Shown piece after piece: positions 48,481 to 61,186 of a DNA stretch of 64,000 nt. Under the pieces are notes generated by a model. That model worked only from the letters and a program-made list of their open reading frames with translations. It was not told the DNA's origin and ran no database searches. Source of the stretch: Vanessa cardui (lineage: Eukaryota; Arthropoda; Insecta; Lepidoptera; Nymphalidae); contig NC_061130.1 of NCBI RefSeq assembly GCF_905220365.1, forward strand, positions 9,803,501-9,867,500, read 5' to 3'. A program made the position numbers and the translations under genes. The first letter of the stretch is position 1. The number at the start of each line of letters is the position of its first letter.

Positions 48481-51400
48481 TGCACAAAATCTTACCTTTA
48501 AGTAAGTTTATTCATACACAATGTAATTACTGTTTTTAAACATATGCATTTAGATAGGAAATTAAATTTTTAATATAAAGAATATATATGGAAACATCGT
48601 TAAGCATCCAGTAATTACTGCGTTAACGAGAGTTTGAATTTTATTAAATAGAAGTTATCGTTATAGGTAGCTTTGACATCGAAGTGTAGCTAGTATTAAT
48701 GGTCTTAGTATTTTTTTTTTTTCTTATTTGTCGTTAATCAACTTATCAGATCAACTCAGCTGATATTCATTGAGGATGTTACACGTATCGTTGTTACTTA
48801 TTAGTTTAACTTTATACATTTGAATTTAAAATGTAGGTATGATTGTAACATTTAAATATGTTTCTTTAAAACCAGTTAGTTCGTTAAATACTAACCATAT
48901 ACCAACGGAAAAACGTGAAATTAACATAATATTTGATAAAATTGTCTACTGAGAATATTTTGTTTTTATAAATTGTTTACGCTGTTTCTGCAAATAGTGA
49001 AGCATTCTTTACTAAATGTAATATTTAAATATTTGTAAGGTGATCTTCAAATGCGAGGTCAACTACTGAATGGCATTATGAAAATATTTCGCCCAAAATA
49101 TTTTGTTACTATTTTATAGTTGCAAAATATGATGAGATATTTTTTTAACAGTTACATATAGTTATATCCTTAATAGCACCCTCATTATCATTTTGTTACT
49201 TCTATGGGACTTACATTTATTTTTTTGTAAAAGTCAGGCACGACAGCTGCTTACCGACGATCAGACTAAAGCCTCTCCAAACCAACTGGCGTTTAAAAAC
49301 AGTCAAATACCATCCTTACGTGTTTACAATAGCGTTTAAATTAAATTTTGTTACATGGCACATTATAACCTAATTCACCGTTTTGCAATCAGCATCCTTT
49401 GATGACATTTATAAAGGTTAATTATACATCTACCTGCTCCAGATGATGTCAGTTTAATGCGAGTTCAAATAAATAATAAAACATATATATATTTTTTTGT
49501 TGCTTAAGGAAAAAGTTAACGGTTCGAAATAATGTTCCTACTGGAAGCTGTAATAAATCCTATTGGCTCTCTGCAAGTATTTTAAAAATAGAATCATACG
49601 AGGACGTCACCCTACGACATTTAGTTGTTGGAATTATTGTACTACGTTTTAGAATGACAAACATGCCTGCATACAGCCGTCACGCAAGAGGACAGGCCAA
49701 TTTCCGGCCAAAATGGACGAATGCTTACGTTCGTCCCATTGTAAATAATGCAGCTGTGTTATTAAATCGACCTTTTGTGAAACTACCAGCTGCCTGCTGG
49801 GGCACACACGATTGGTAATAAGTTTTGTTCAATACCTGCATGACTACATCATTTACTAACATTATTATTGGCCCTCATACCTCTTTTAATTAATTATATA
49901 AAATTACAGAAACGTTTTTTTTTTCTAGATTAATATCGATCGATCAATTAGATCCTGGTATTAAAAGAAATATATTTAGTATAGGATTACATATTTTTTT
50001 CAATTTTATATGAGTTATTGAATGCTCCTACATTTATTATTTTCTTTAAATTTATTTTAAATTATGTACACTAAAACGTGTATGGTGTTAGTTAAGCAAA
50101 CCGCGACATTGAGGGATCAATTTTTGATGACTACAAATTGGCTCGTAGGTCGTGCGAGTCGTTTATCCCATTCTCGGTTATTGTTTCAACAGTTGTCGTG
50201 GGCGAGTGATTGTTACACCCACCGGCTTTACCGTTGATGGATTACAGCCACGAATTAGTCACAATCAAACGCACTACGTTCAAGTGAAACAGATACGTGG
50301 AAGCCGAAACAAATCCTCTCTGTAGGTTCTACATTTTCTAGTATGTTTGGTTTATTCCTACACTACGCAGATGACATACTATAAAACAGATAAGTAATAG
50401 TAAATTAAATTAGTATGGATGTAACTCGATAGTATCTACCACTAATTTCCTTCCATATACTTTTAGCGATTCGCTGTGTCAGTTGCCTTTTACATATAAG
50501 GAAGAAAAGGTTTTAGCTTATTAAAAGGATATTAAAGGAAAGTAAAGTAACAAACCTTCCCTTCTTTTAATAACAATATATTGAATAATGTGATAAAGTA
50601 AAAGAAAAAAAAAATCACAAATCATAGAAATCAAATAAATTGAAATAAATTAAGTTTCGAGTATAAGCCCGTAAGAGTTCTGATTTATGAATTCGGACAC
50701 AACCGATATTATTTTAATAACCATACATGATTGGTAAGTGTACTGAATTTACATTGCATAGTGAACCTATTTTGCACGTCGAATTGCTAAATGCGGCATG
50801 ACAAGACGATTTCATGAAAGTTGACACCGAACACGAAGTAAACCAAAGCAAACAAAACATCGGACGAGTTTCGTAATTCTATCAATACCTTTCGCAAGGA
50901 ACACAAAATGTATTAATTACCCAAATCCTAACAAACAACGAGTTAAACGTTATACAGTTGTATTTAAATACTCCGATACCGAGAATTGCTTCTGTTAGTT
51001 TCACTACTGATGTTTGTGGGTAACGAACTCTTCTCAAGTTCATTTATTGCAATATCTTAATGTGCATCATTTAATGCAATCGAAGACATCAGTCATTAAA
51101 AATGATTGTGTATCGGTGTATAATTAATGATTTAATTACAAAATATCTACATCAATGATAACGATTGCATAGAATTTAAATATTTTTAGGGTTTTTTGTT
51201 TCATTAAAATTGATTTCATTATTCTCTATCTGTTCGAGATTAATAAAATAATGAATTTAATGACAATCTAACGCTGTATTCCCTATACCTGCTGTTATTG
51301 ATACTCATCTTAGTATAACTAAAGATAAATATAATCAAAAAAGCACAAGAAGTGTATGATGCGTAATTAGAACATTTTTGATCTAAATTACGAATGCTTT

Positions 51401-54400
51401 TTATATTTCCAACAAGCAAGTCATTATTAGATTCATCAACTGAAAAGATTTTCTCTTATACAGTAGATAAACTTTTTTATAACGATGTTCAAATGAAAAC
51501 ACAACACATCATTGTTTTCGAAACAAAGACGGAAAAGTAATAACAAAACATGTAATCCTCCGAAATTCTTTCGATGCTAACATTTTATTATTTCCTCATA
51601 ATTCAAGGTCAAATTACAAGATATAAAGTATAAAAACTTCTATACCATGATTACTTGTTAATTTCGCAGTGTGCATCCGGCGATTGAGATATCCAATATT
51701 CTTCACAAAAAATTAAGAATAGTAGATAATATTTAAAAATTATTCAATTTGTAATTCATATAAGTCCCGAGAAAGTTATGAAATATTTTAAAGTAGATAG
51801 TGTGGTAAGTAACGTCTTCATTATGCATTTGGCTGCATATGTAAATGTAACGGATTGTATTTGTTACTTAATTAAAATCCACCAAAACATTAATATTTCT
51901 TACATACTATGACTTCAATTTCGTATAATTCAGCTTGTCGTTGTTAATTAAATATGTTTTAATTAATAAATTAAAATAATAAAAATAAATCAAAATATTT
52001 TAGAAGAAATGACTGCTCCATAAATAAACGCAGGATTGAATTCTTTAATTTAAAAGCGGCAGGTCTTAATGGATATCGATTCATTGAAACTCATTTCTAT
52101 GGGACCGTTGTCCAAAGTTATTGTCTGTATACAAGGCCACCGGCTCTATATTACGGATATTGACCCGCTTTTAATCTCAATAACTTTAATATTTATTACC
52201 TTCGATCAACGTAATATAGAATTAATCGAATATCAATTAAAACGAATGCCGATGATGAAACTATTCGGAAATGTAACGCGCGAACTCGTAATCTTATCGT
52301 AACAACTTATTATGATTTGACTGTGATTAGAATCGATATTACATTTTATTTTTACAACAATAAAGTGTTGATATTTTGTAAGTGTGATATACCTTTGTGT
52401 TACTGTCGTTTTGATATTGATTAATTAATACACCTAAAAGAAAATATTTCAAAAAGGAGTCAACTTTTCCTGTATAATTTTTCATTTAATAACTGAAATC
52501 TTATTGGATGTCTACATCCCTATCTTTATATGGTTTCTGCTTCCGGGTTATCAAATATATGTAAAATATCACTGGGCTACTGTTCAAACACTTACTGATC
52601 ACTTCACTTAATAATTAACAAGAAACAAATATTCCATTTAAATATTAATATAATATAACGACACACACGAGGTGTTACGTAGCACGATAATAGTCAGCGG
52701 GGAACAATATAACCATCATTACCTATCACCAGTGGATATATATAATCATCATTGGTAAACGATAGGAAATAATTGTATATTACATGCCATAGTCCGTATT
52801 ATTAGTATTGCATTAAAATAAAGTATTTTTAAGTAATTCTTGTCGATATCGCTTTTAAAGATTTTTATTTTGATATAAAATCGAATCTAAAAAGTATTTC
52901 AGCTTGTGATACTAATCTTGTAGCAGAATAGAAGATTACAAACGGACGCAACAAAAGTAGGAAATACTATTGATGCAACGTATTACTTAACGGATAGATT
53001 ATGTACAAAAAACAAAATAACTTAACATTAAAAAAAAAACATATTTTAATAACGTTTCGTTTTTTTAAGGCTTTTTATAAAACACATCATACATAACCTA
53101 CGACGTCTTCATATCAAGAATACGCTAAATACTAAATGAAAAATTAAATAAATTCATTTTGTAGCGTTAAAATAGTTTCGCAATCTCATACTAATACGAT
53201 TCTTATTTGTACAATTTATTTTGAGTCACGTGATCATAATTTTTTACTGTATACAAAACGTATGCGTTACTTCTTTGGTATGAATAAGGCGCCAACAGCT
53301 GTACTCAGGGGAGATAAGTGCAATTGAAATAATTGACGCTACAAGTATCTCAGAACTCACAAGGGCCATTAAAAAGCCCCTTTATAACTTAAGTGAGAGT
53401 ACACACAATAAAATTATTGCGTAAGTAGCTTTTAAAATTATATACTATCGTTTCCATATTACGAAATGTACTTATTAGAATATTACTAAAGCCTATTATA
53501 GTTTACGTGACGCTATTTTAGTTTACAAATTATGTTAACATTGAAACACGAATATGACGATTCGATTGACCTCCTGACCAATGTCGGCAACAGCTGCTTG
53601 CATTCTCTATTCCTTCACTATAATAACAATATTATTCTACTCGTAAGTCCCTACCTAATCCTACGTTAGTCCTCTCACCAACGGCCTTGATGTGTAAACA
53701 TTGCCAAAACTCCAAGCTGATTGAGAATTTCGGTTTCAAATTTAGAATTCGGGATTAATAGCCTTATAAGTCAGTTACTAGATAATTAGCTTATGAATAT
53801 ATTATCATGAATGTCACGACAATTTTAGTATTAGCTTATAGCGGTTGTATTAATCTTTGTGTAAGTTTATATTTTGCTTATTTCGTCTACTTGATTTAAA
53901 AGTCAAGTGATATAAACGATCCTTTATAGAGTCATCAATAAGCCGGCAACAAACAGCTTACGTATGAATCATCCGAGATACCAAAGGCGAGTACGCTTTA
54001 ATATCGAAGGCGTCTCAACGACCGGAGGTCTCTAGTTATTCAAACACGGTCATTCATGTGTGATTCGATAACAGATTCGACGACTACTTTGTTAGTTCTT
54101 CTTATCATTTAAGTAAACTTATTATTTTATTTTTGTGTGTGTTTATCTTTTTATGCGTGTTGTTGTTTATTTAACGTTTGAACAAAAATATATTGGAGTT
54201 CTTTTTTATTAAATGCAATTTTGTTACAAACAAGTTTTAAGCTTATTATCATTATTTTGATAATATTTTATGTCAATGGAAAAAGCTATTTAGTCCATTG
54301 TAAATAAATCGTTCTTTAATATCAGTTCATAAATAAAATAAATAAATTATTCAATTAATTTATTTATAATATTGAACTTGTTACTAGTAGGTAGATTACG

Positions 54401-57400
54401 TTCAAAATAACATACTTATAGGAAATTATTTCAGAATATATTTTCCTGCTTATTCTCATTTTAACAGCATTGAACATGTTGTGGTTTTGTTATGTACGAT
54501 GACCTCTTATCACTTCTTTGTTAAAAATGTACGTGTGTCGTTTCGAAAGCCTCAGTGACCTTAAATTCCGTGGTCACGTGATAAAAAACAACGGTCTCTC
54601 TTATTTCTTAAATTCTTTATTTGAAATTATGAATTTATTGCAATTGTAAAAAATTCTTGCATCTAAAAATAATTAAAAAAAAACCTTCCTATTCAATTCA
54701 ACGAAACTACGTTTTCTCTGTACCTATACGATTATGTATACAATAATAAGTTACCGTGACACGTTTAACGGAAGTAATGGCGGAGACCCTTAACCACACG
54801 GAACAGTGCCCTCACTAACCACTATGCAAGTCAATTTAAATATTTATAACTATTAAGCTCACTTATGTATTTTTTAAATACGTCCGCAAAGATAAATTGC
54901 GGTATATATAACAAAACACAACAATTTGTAATTAATAAAATAAATATCATTATTGCAAGAAGATTGCTTAATCATCTTATAAGTAACATTGTATGTCTGA
55001 AAAATTAAATTGGATATCAATAAATGAATAGCATTTATATAGAACAATTAATGTATAGAAATTACAGAAAAGTACGTAATAGGCTAAGTTCGTTCGTTCC
55101 TTCTCTCTATTAACAAATAGACTTGAAGTAATGTAATGTAGTGGCGGATTAACCGATTTTACGGTTTTTCGGACACTATTTGTACACTATTTACTCTCAT
55201 TTACTCATAAACAAGGAACCATCGGGCGCCAGGAACCTGAAATCTGGGTCGACATAAAACATTTTAACATAATTCTTTCACCTCCTACATGCCGTACGCT
55301 TAGTCACTTCCTTGAATTAAAACCGAGTCCGTTTACGGTAAACTCGAGTGATAAATATAGATACGAGTTAAAGTTTAAAATAGAACCGGACGAGTTTACT
55401 TTTGAAGCGTGGATCGAGCTAAATCCATCCAGTTTAATGTCTGATCTATTACCAAATGTTCTCGAAAGACATTTGTCATAAAGTGACATTACAATGAGTT
55501 GCAATCGATTGTTCTGTGAGTGGGACACTTTCACTGTTTAATTCAGAAACTTATGATCCAGTCGCTTATCGACTTCGGGGATTAAAATCGGTCTGCATAA
55601 TAATTCGAGCCACGTTTTATAAATGCGGTATAGATATTTCGCTGCACATTGTGTTAGGCAACACTTTCTATTCCACGCCACGGTTAATGAGTAAGTACTC
55701 GTTTCCATAAACCGGGAACATAATCGATTTACGATGACAAATTATAATTCACTTATATTTTCTTGCGATTATTACTAAGGAACAACCGAATCCTTATTCT
55801 ATTATATAATATTTGTGCCATTTTTTTTGGTTTCGATGTGTCTTGCTAGAAAAAAGTTAAAGGAAACGATTATGTAAATAAAATATATTTAAGTTAATAT
55901 AAAACGAATAAGAAACGAGCATTTTTTAATTACAAATTAAATAATAAATAGGTTTCCGTGTTTTTTTTAAACTTTATTATACATTATATACATAATATAT
56001 TTTGACGTATACCATAAGTGTGGTCCTTAAAAAGAAAGATCGGGTGTAGAGTTTGATTATCGAAATTAATTTAATCTTTACTTTCTATTAACTCAAATAT
56101 TTACATATCGTTGTTATAGTATTTTGAAATATAGGAAATTTAGACGAGTCTGAATTTAAAACACACTAGAATTTAAATTTTGAGGACACTTTCACCTCAC
56201 ATCTAAATTGGCGACAAAATTATACTACAACTAAGCCGGTCGTGATAATCATCTAATATCTGTTGAATAAGAAATTCGTAGAATAACTGCTTTTAAACAT
56301 AGGTGACATTTATATATAAATTTGTTTTAGCAGTGTCTATTATGTTAGTACTAATGTTTACTAGTTTCGAGTAGACTTTAAATTAGAGTAGTTTCGTTAG
56401 TAGTAAAGTCAGAAGACCCGCCCGACATATGTTATAACATAATGTGGTATTAAATCTAACATGGAGGATGACTTGCATCATTATTATGCCAAGCGTTTGT
56501 TCTCTTTTTTGCGGAACGAAACATTGAAAAACATATTTTGGTCGAGTAACAACGATTCGTACTTATATCGTGTCATACACTTATTATTATTATTATTATA
56601 CAAAATTATTATAATTTTTATATACTTACTACTATATTTTATTATAAAATCATATATTTTTTTATGAACGAAACATTTTTTCCATATTTATTGATTTTTT
56701 TTAAATTATAAACATACACAAACACGGCCACAATTAGTATCTTTTAGGACTCTTTTTCTTTGACGGGTTTAACTTCATAAAACTTATAAGAGATTGCTAA
56801 TGTACCTAAGGATCAAACGAATCCTTTTTCCATGATGTAATAATATGTAACCTCTAGCTACAAGTTTAAGTTTTTCAACGTTTCTCTAACTTTCATACGC
56901 TCGAAGAGTTATGGAGTGAATGCGTAAATACGATTGTAGGCTAAGCGTTATTAATATCGCCCAAGAGCAAGCCAACCATTTCTCTACGCCCTAGTTAGTG
57001 TGCGTACTTATGTAGGCAATACGAAATGTAATAGCTCGATATCACATAGCAATGTGTCATATAATACACGAGATGAAGCATAGTTTTCCGAGGTTTCACA
57101 TCTTGCGGTTCAATATATAGATTTTTAACGAAAATACATATAAAATATATTTTTTGCCATAATTCGTATAAAAATAAATAAATAAATATAACATTTCTTT
57201 GAAATGTTTGAAAATCTATTGACTTGAGTCAAGCAACATTATAAGGTCCTTTTACTAACCTATGTTTGTAGCGTATAATATATAGTATGAAATAAATCAA
57301 TCAACTGAACTGGCCAGCTTATTTATTATAAAATGTATAATAAATTTAAAAAAATAGTATGTAAATGGAAAGCTTTACATATTAAAACTCTTATTATTCT

Positions 57401-58341
57401 GTTTATACGTTTTATCTTAATAAAGTCTTAAAATAAATCTTAAGTAAAGGGCAATTCAATCAATAGCTGTAAACAAATTATGTGAACATGTCTCGCAATT
57501 TAGGCGCCATTTTATCCACTTGATTCATTTCTTCGTTGTCAGGCGTTCTTAACTTCGGAAAAATGCTATGCTATATATGTCGATGCGCTAGCGGCAACTA
57601 AAGGAATAACTGTATTACGCCTTCTTACGTACCACTGCGGTTTAAGCCTTATACATAATATAGGCACAAATAAAGGGGCTATTGCAAAAAAAAACAGTAA
57701 ACCGTATAAAGTAGCAATGTTAAGTGTTTACGTAAGTTTGGAGTCGTTTATTATAGTAGTTTTCGAAAATTCTTGCAATTATATTGAAAATCAAAGAAGT
57801 ATTTTTGTACATATCATTGACATATCATCACTTTGTCTTAGGTTATTATAGAAGCCCCTACCTACCGGTCACTCATCATTTAATATATATAACACTAAAC
57901 AACTTTATTTTGTAGTGTTCTTTTGTAGGGTGAGATAACCAGTAGAATTTCAGGCACAACTCCGAGGTTGAGTGCTAAGTAATTCTTAGAACAACCATCA
58001 ACCCTATCAATCACTTGCTTTATATTTATAATGTATAGAAATTTTTAAAATAACATACCAAAAAGTAAATAAATGATATTGAGGTACTATCTGAAACTAG
58101 TATTTAACTTCATATGTACCTTAATTCTCTAAACCCTAAATAATATACGTTATGATGTCATACTTTTAAGTTGCTGTTTAAGAAACAGTATAAAAGTGAA
58201 AATGATATCGGAAAACACGTTTATTTTTAAGACGTGCTCACCTATACGATGTCATCAAGGCTATTAGTTATGTAAAGACAATTTATTAATACCTAATCAT
58301 TTACTAACTAGTATTTGTCAAATCTGGAACTATTTTAATTA
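48481..58341. other. Long non-coding stretch, part 2
   Basis: Nearly 10 kb without coding evidence and almost without recognisable transposons. Several patches are less AT-rich and lack open frames, for example 49610-49820, 50100-50330 and 53280-53400 (with ggagataag, a GATA-type motif). These could be conserved regulatory elements, which cannot be tested without another genome. Short frames at 52069-52302, 55304-55534, 55516-55710 and 56461-56667 look like chance. Confidence 0.45.
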
Positions 58342-58400
58342 ACAACTAGCGGCCCGACCCGGCTTCGCACGGATTGACATAAGATTTTTTAATTTTTTTA
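58342..58400 (+). repeat. 'cacgggtg'-type repeat head, fragment
   Basis: aacaactagcggcccgaccc followed by ggcttcgcacggattgaca matches the head of 6885-7145 and 26085-26375; the rest of the module is absent. Confidence 0.5.
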
Positions 58401-58989
58401 TTTGTTTTATTTTTACATTTTTTTACGTAAAAATAAAACAAAACCACATTATCTATTTATACTTACAATGATAATCGTTTTTTATTTAATTTTTTTATTT
58501 CTCTGACTCATTAAATTCATAATATTTATTGAATTGAATGGAATAGCCGATTAGAACAATTCAAAAAGTAACCTATACGAATTGAAACAGTCTTGAAAAC
58601 AATATGATTTATTTGGATAAGGATTTAAAGAAGAATAGAAGAATGGATAGCATGGTCTAATTTTATTGTGTGTTTCCATAAGCTTTTAAGACGTAAAAAG
58701 TGATTATTGTGACATTACGATTTTACGATGCTGAAAAAGCAAAATGGGAGCTGTGTAATTTAGTAAATTAAACAAATTCCTTATTATACGTCGTTTCTCT
58801 AAGAAATCATTATATTTACAATGATTTACTTCGTTAGACAGTACGCACCGCACCTATAACCAATCAATTTGCCTCACTGTAACACAACTGTCACAATGAG
58901 ACATATCGTGCACGGCCTAATCTAGAGAAACGCAAGGGTATTGTTCGAGACCTTATTGTTGGGATCGAGAGTAGATTACGATTCGATTT

Positions 58990-59110
58990 AACAGTCGAGA
59001 TGACTCGTGGTGGGAGACGGAAATGGCGACGGAAGCGGCTTCACGGTCGGCGGCGCGCACCATGATGACGACACAGTACCGGGTCCCGATTACAAACAAC
59101 AGGTTTAAAG
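58990..59110. other. Isolated GC-rich island with possible short exon
   Basis: About 90 bp of clearly raised GC (aaatggcgacggaagcggct, cggtcggcggcgcgcaccat) inside AT-rich DNA. On the + strand an ATG at 59023 in a good context (gaaATGG) opens MATEAASRSAARTMMTTQYR and could splice at 59102 (ACAG|GTTT). The minus strand is also open there. It may be a first exon, a promoter or neither. I found no partner exon. Confidence 0.3.
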
Positions 59111-60962
59111 ACATAATCGCTTCATTGAAAAAACTAAACATGATCATGCTTCAGTCACTTAACGAATTATATAACAAAATAGACAAAAATCTTCCGTTTC
59201 ATTTCCATTTTTTCAAGAATCAAAACATTATTTCTACTTTAATATATTGAGAACCTGTGTTCATTTGTTTTAATTTTATTTTCCATAACCTTGGATTAGT
59301 TGTTTTAATTTCTTATCATAACTATAAAAAGGAACAATATTAAGCATGGTTAAATTTAAAATAGAAAGTATCATTATCCGCTAGAAACAAAAAATGCATG
59401 TGATATCGATTTCATTCCACGATATGACTCCCTCAGAGTGGTAACAGTCACGCTAACAATAAACTGGATCGTATGAGATTTCTCAATTAATTAAAACGTA
59501 ATAGACAAATTGCAAAAATATTGCCGACATTACGTAACTTTCCAAGATCCAACTTTCGTCATCTTCACATCCGTGAATCATTCAGGACCATAAATTTTAA
59601 CGATAACGATAATAATTCCAAGAATCATCTGATTTCTCAAATTTCTTAAACCAAGATGTTAAGATAATACTTGGTTAGTTAAGTTCTATTGTGGGCTCAA
59701 TGTTTAAAAAAATAAAAGTCATTTACAATCTGCTGAATCCATATCAGGTGAAGATGATTAAAAAGTTCTATTCTTACGATGAACAGATGAACGAGATCAT
59801 CATTTGTATTTCAAGAGCTGGGAGTCAAGTCAAGGGCCCGTATTACGTATTAGTTACTATTACAATAAGAACCACTTTACAAATGAATTGTCTGCGGCGT
59901 CAGAGGAACGTAATTCAATTACCGCCCACAGTTCATAAATGGGTTAGTGGCCCGGCTTCCCCAACAACGTTAGCTTCGACAGCAATATGCGCTATTGCTA
60001 TAGATATAAAGTTCAATTTAGTCTCTTCTGAGAACGGTACTTACTCTACGTTAGTTTACGCGTCATCATCACATTACTACGTTAATGTTTTCTCGTACCA
60101 AAGATGTGAGAAGAATATTTTATTATTTACATTAATTAAATCTAAATACGGCACAACGGTATTACTTGTGTCATTAAAGATAATTAATTTATATTTATAG
60201 CGAACTTTTATTTATAGCAATTAAGTTATTTTATTTCATTATCAAACATTATCTTAATCACATAACAATAGTTGGAGTTTGAAAAAATCATATTAATGAA
60301 AATAATACGAGATTTACTTCAAGATTTTTTAGGATTCTGTCTAGTCAAGAATTTGGAACAAATAAGTATTATTAAATAGGCGAATGGTAGAAACTAACTA
60401 CTGATTTATTACTTGTTTTAAATTAAAACATTAACTTGTTTTACTTGACCTAAAAATAAATATTTGTCTCTCGCCAAACTTTCCCATTTATTTTAGCTTA
60501 CCATTTTATTTTACATTTTTTTAAACAGCAGAGTAAACAAAAAACTCCTTTTGTTGCTTACCTGAAAAAAATACAAAAATAACGATTAGATTACACGCAA
60601 TGTAATTGTTGCAATAGTTAAAGCTTAAAAAAAAACACAAGTAACCCAGTTTGCTTCAAACTTTTTTATAGGGAAAACATAGAGTTTTACTACATTTGGT
60701 AACAAATAATGGCCAAATTGAATTTCGAATAAGTACACAGTAATCTTTAAAACTTCGTTTTAATCGATGGAAATATAATAATACGTCTGATCACGGTTAT
60801 TTTAAATTATGGTATAAATATTATTAATATCGATATAAAACAATCACGGCGTTTACTCGATACGATACAGGAAGACATACAAATGAAGAATACGACACAT
60901 GGTTAGTCATAATAATGTTGTCGGTAACCTTCACTGATAAGGTGTGCAAAATAAATATTGCG
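59111..60962. other. Spacer with one long unexplained open frame
   Basis: From the ATG at 59700 to 60200 there is a 166-codon + strand open frame, the longest in the last 27 kb. It starts MFKKIKVIYNLLNPYQVK and has no domain I recognise, and no splice partner or poly(A) pattern supports it. In sequence this AT-rich, a frame this long in 27 kb is unusual but possible by chance. Not called as a gene. Confidence 0.3.
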
Positions 60963-60977
60963 TAAAAATATTTTTTT

Positions 60978-61186
60978 TATTATAGAATAGGAAGACGAAC
61001 GAGTACCATTGCGCATTTTAAGACATCGGTTCTGCAAGAAACATAAATCTTGCCTTACATCAACAATGCCAACCTCGGTAGCTAAGATATTACACTGGCT
61101 CACTCACATTTCAAATCCAAATAATAAGTAGTGATGAGCGAGTTGTAGCTACCCCGACGGGCTTGCACGAAGCCCTACTACGTAGT
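60978..61186 (+). mobile_element. Diverged copy of the SINE-like family
   Basis: gaagacgaacgagtacc, ttacatcaacaatgcc, acactggctcactcac and ccccgacgggcttgcacgaa appear in the family order, with deletions between. The end ccctactac is kept. Confidence 0.7.
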
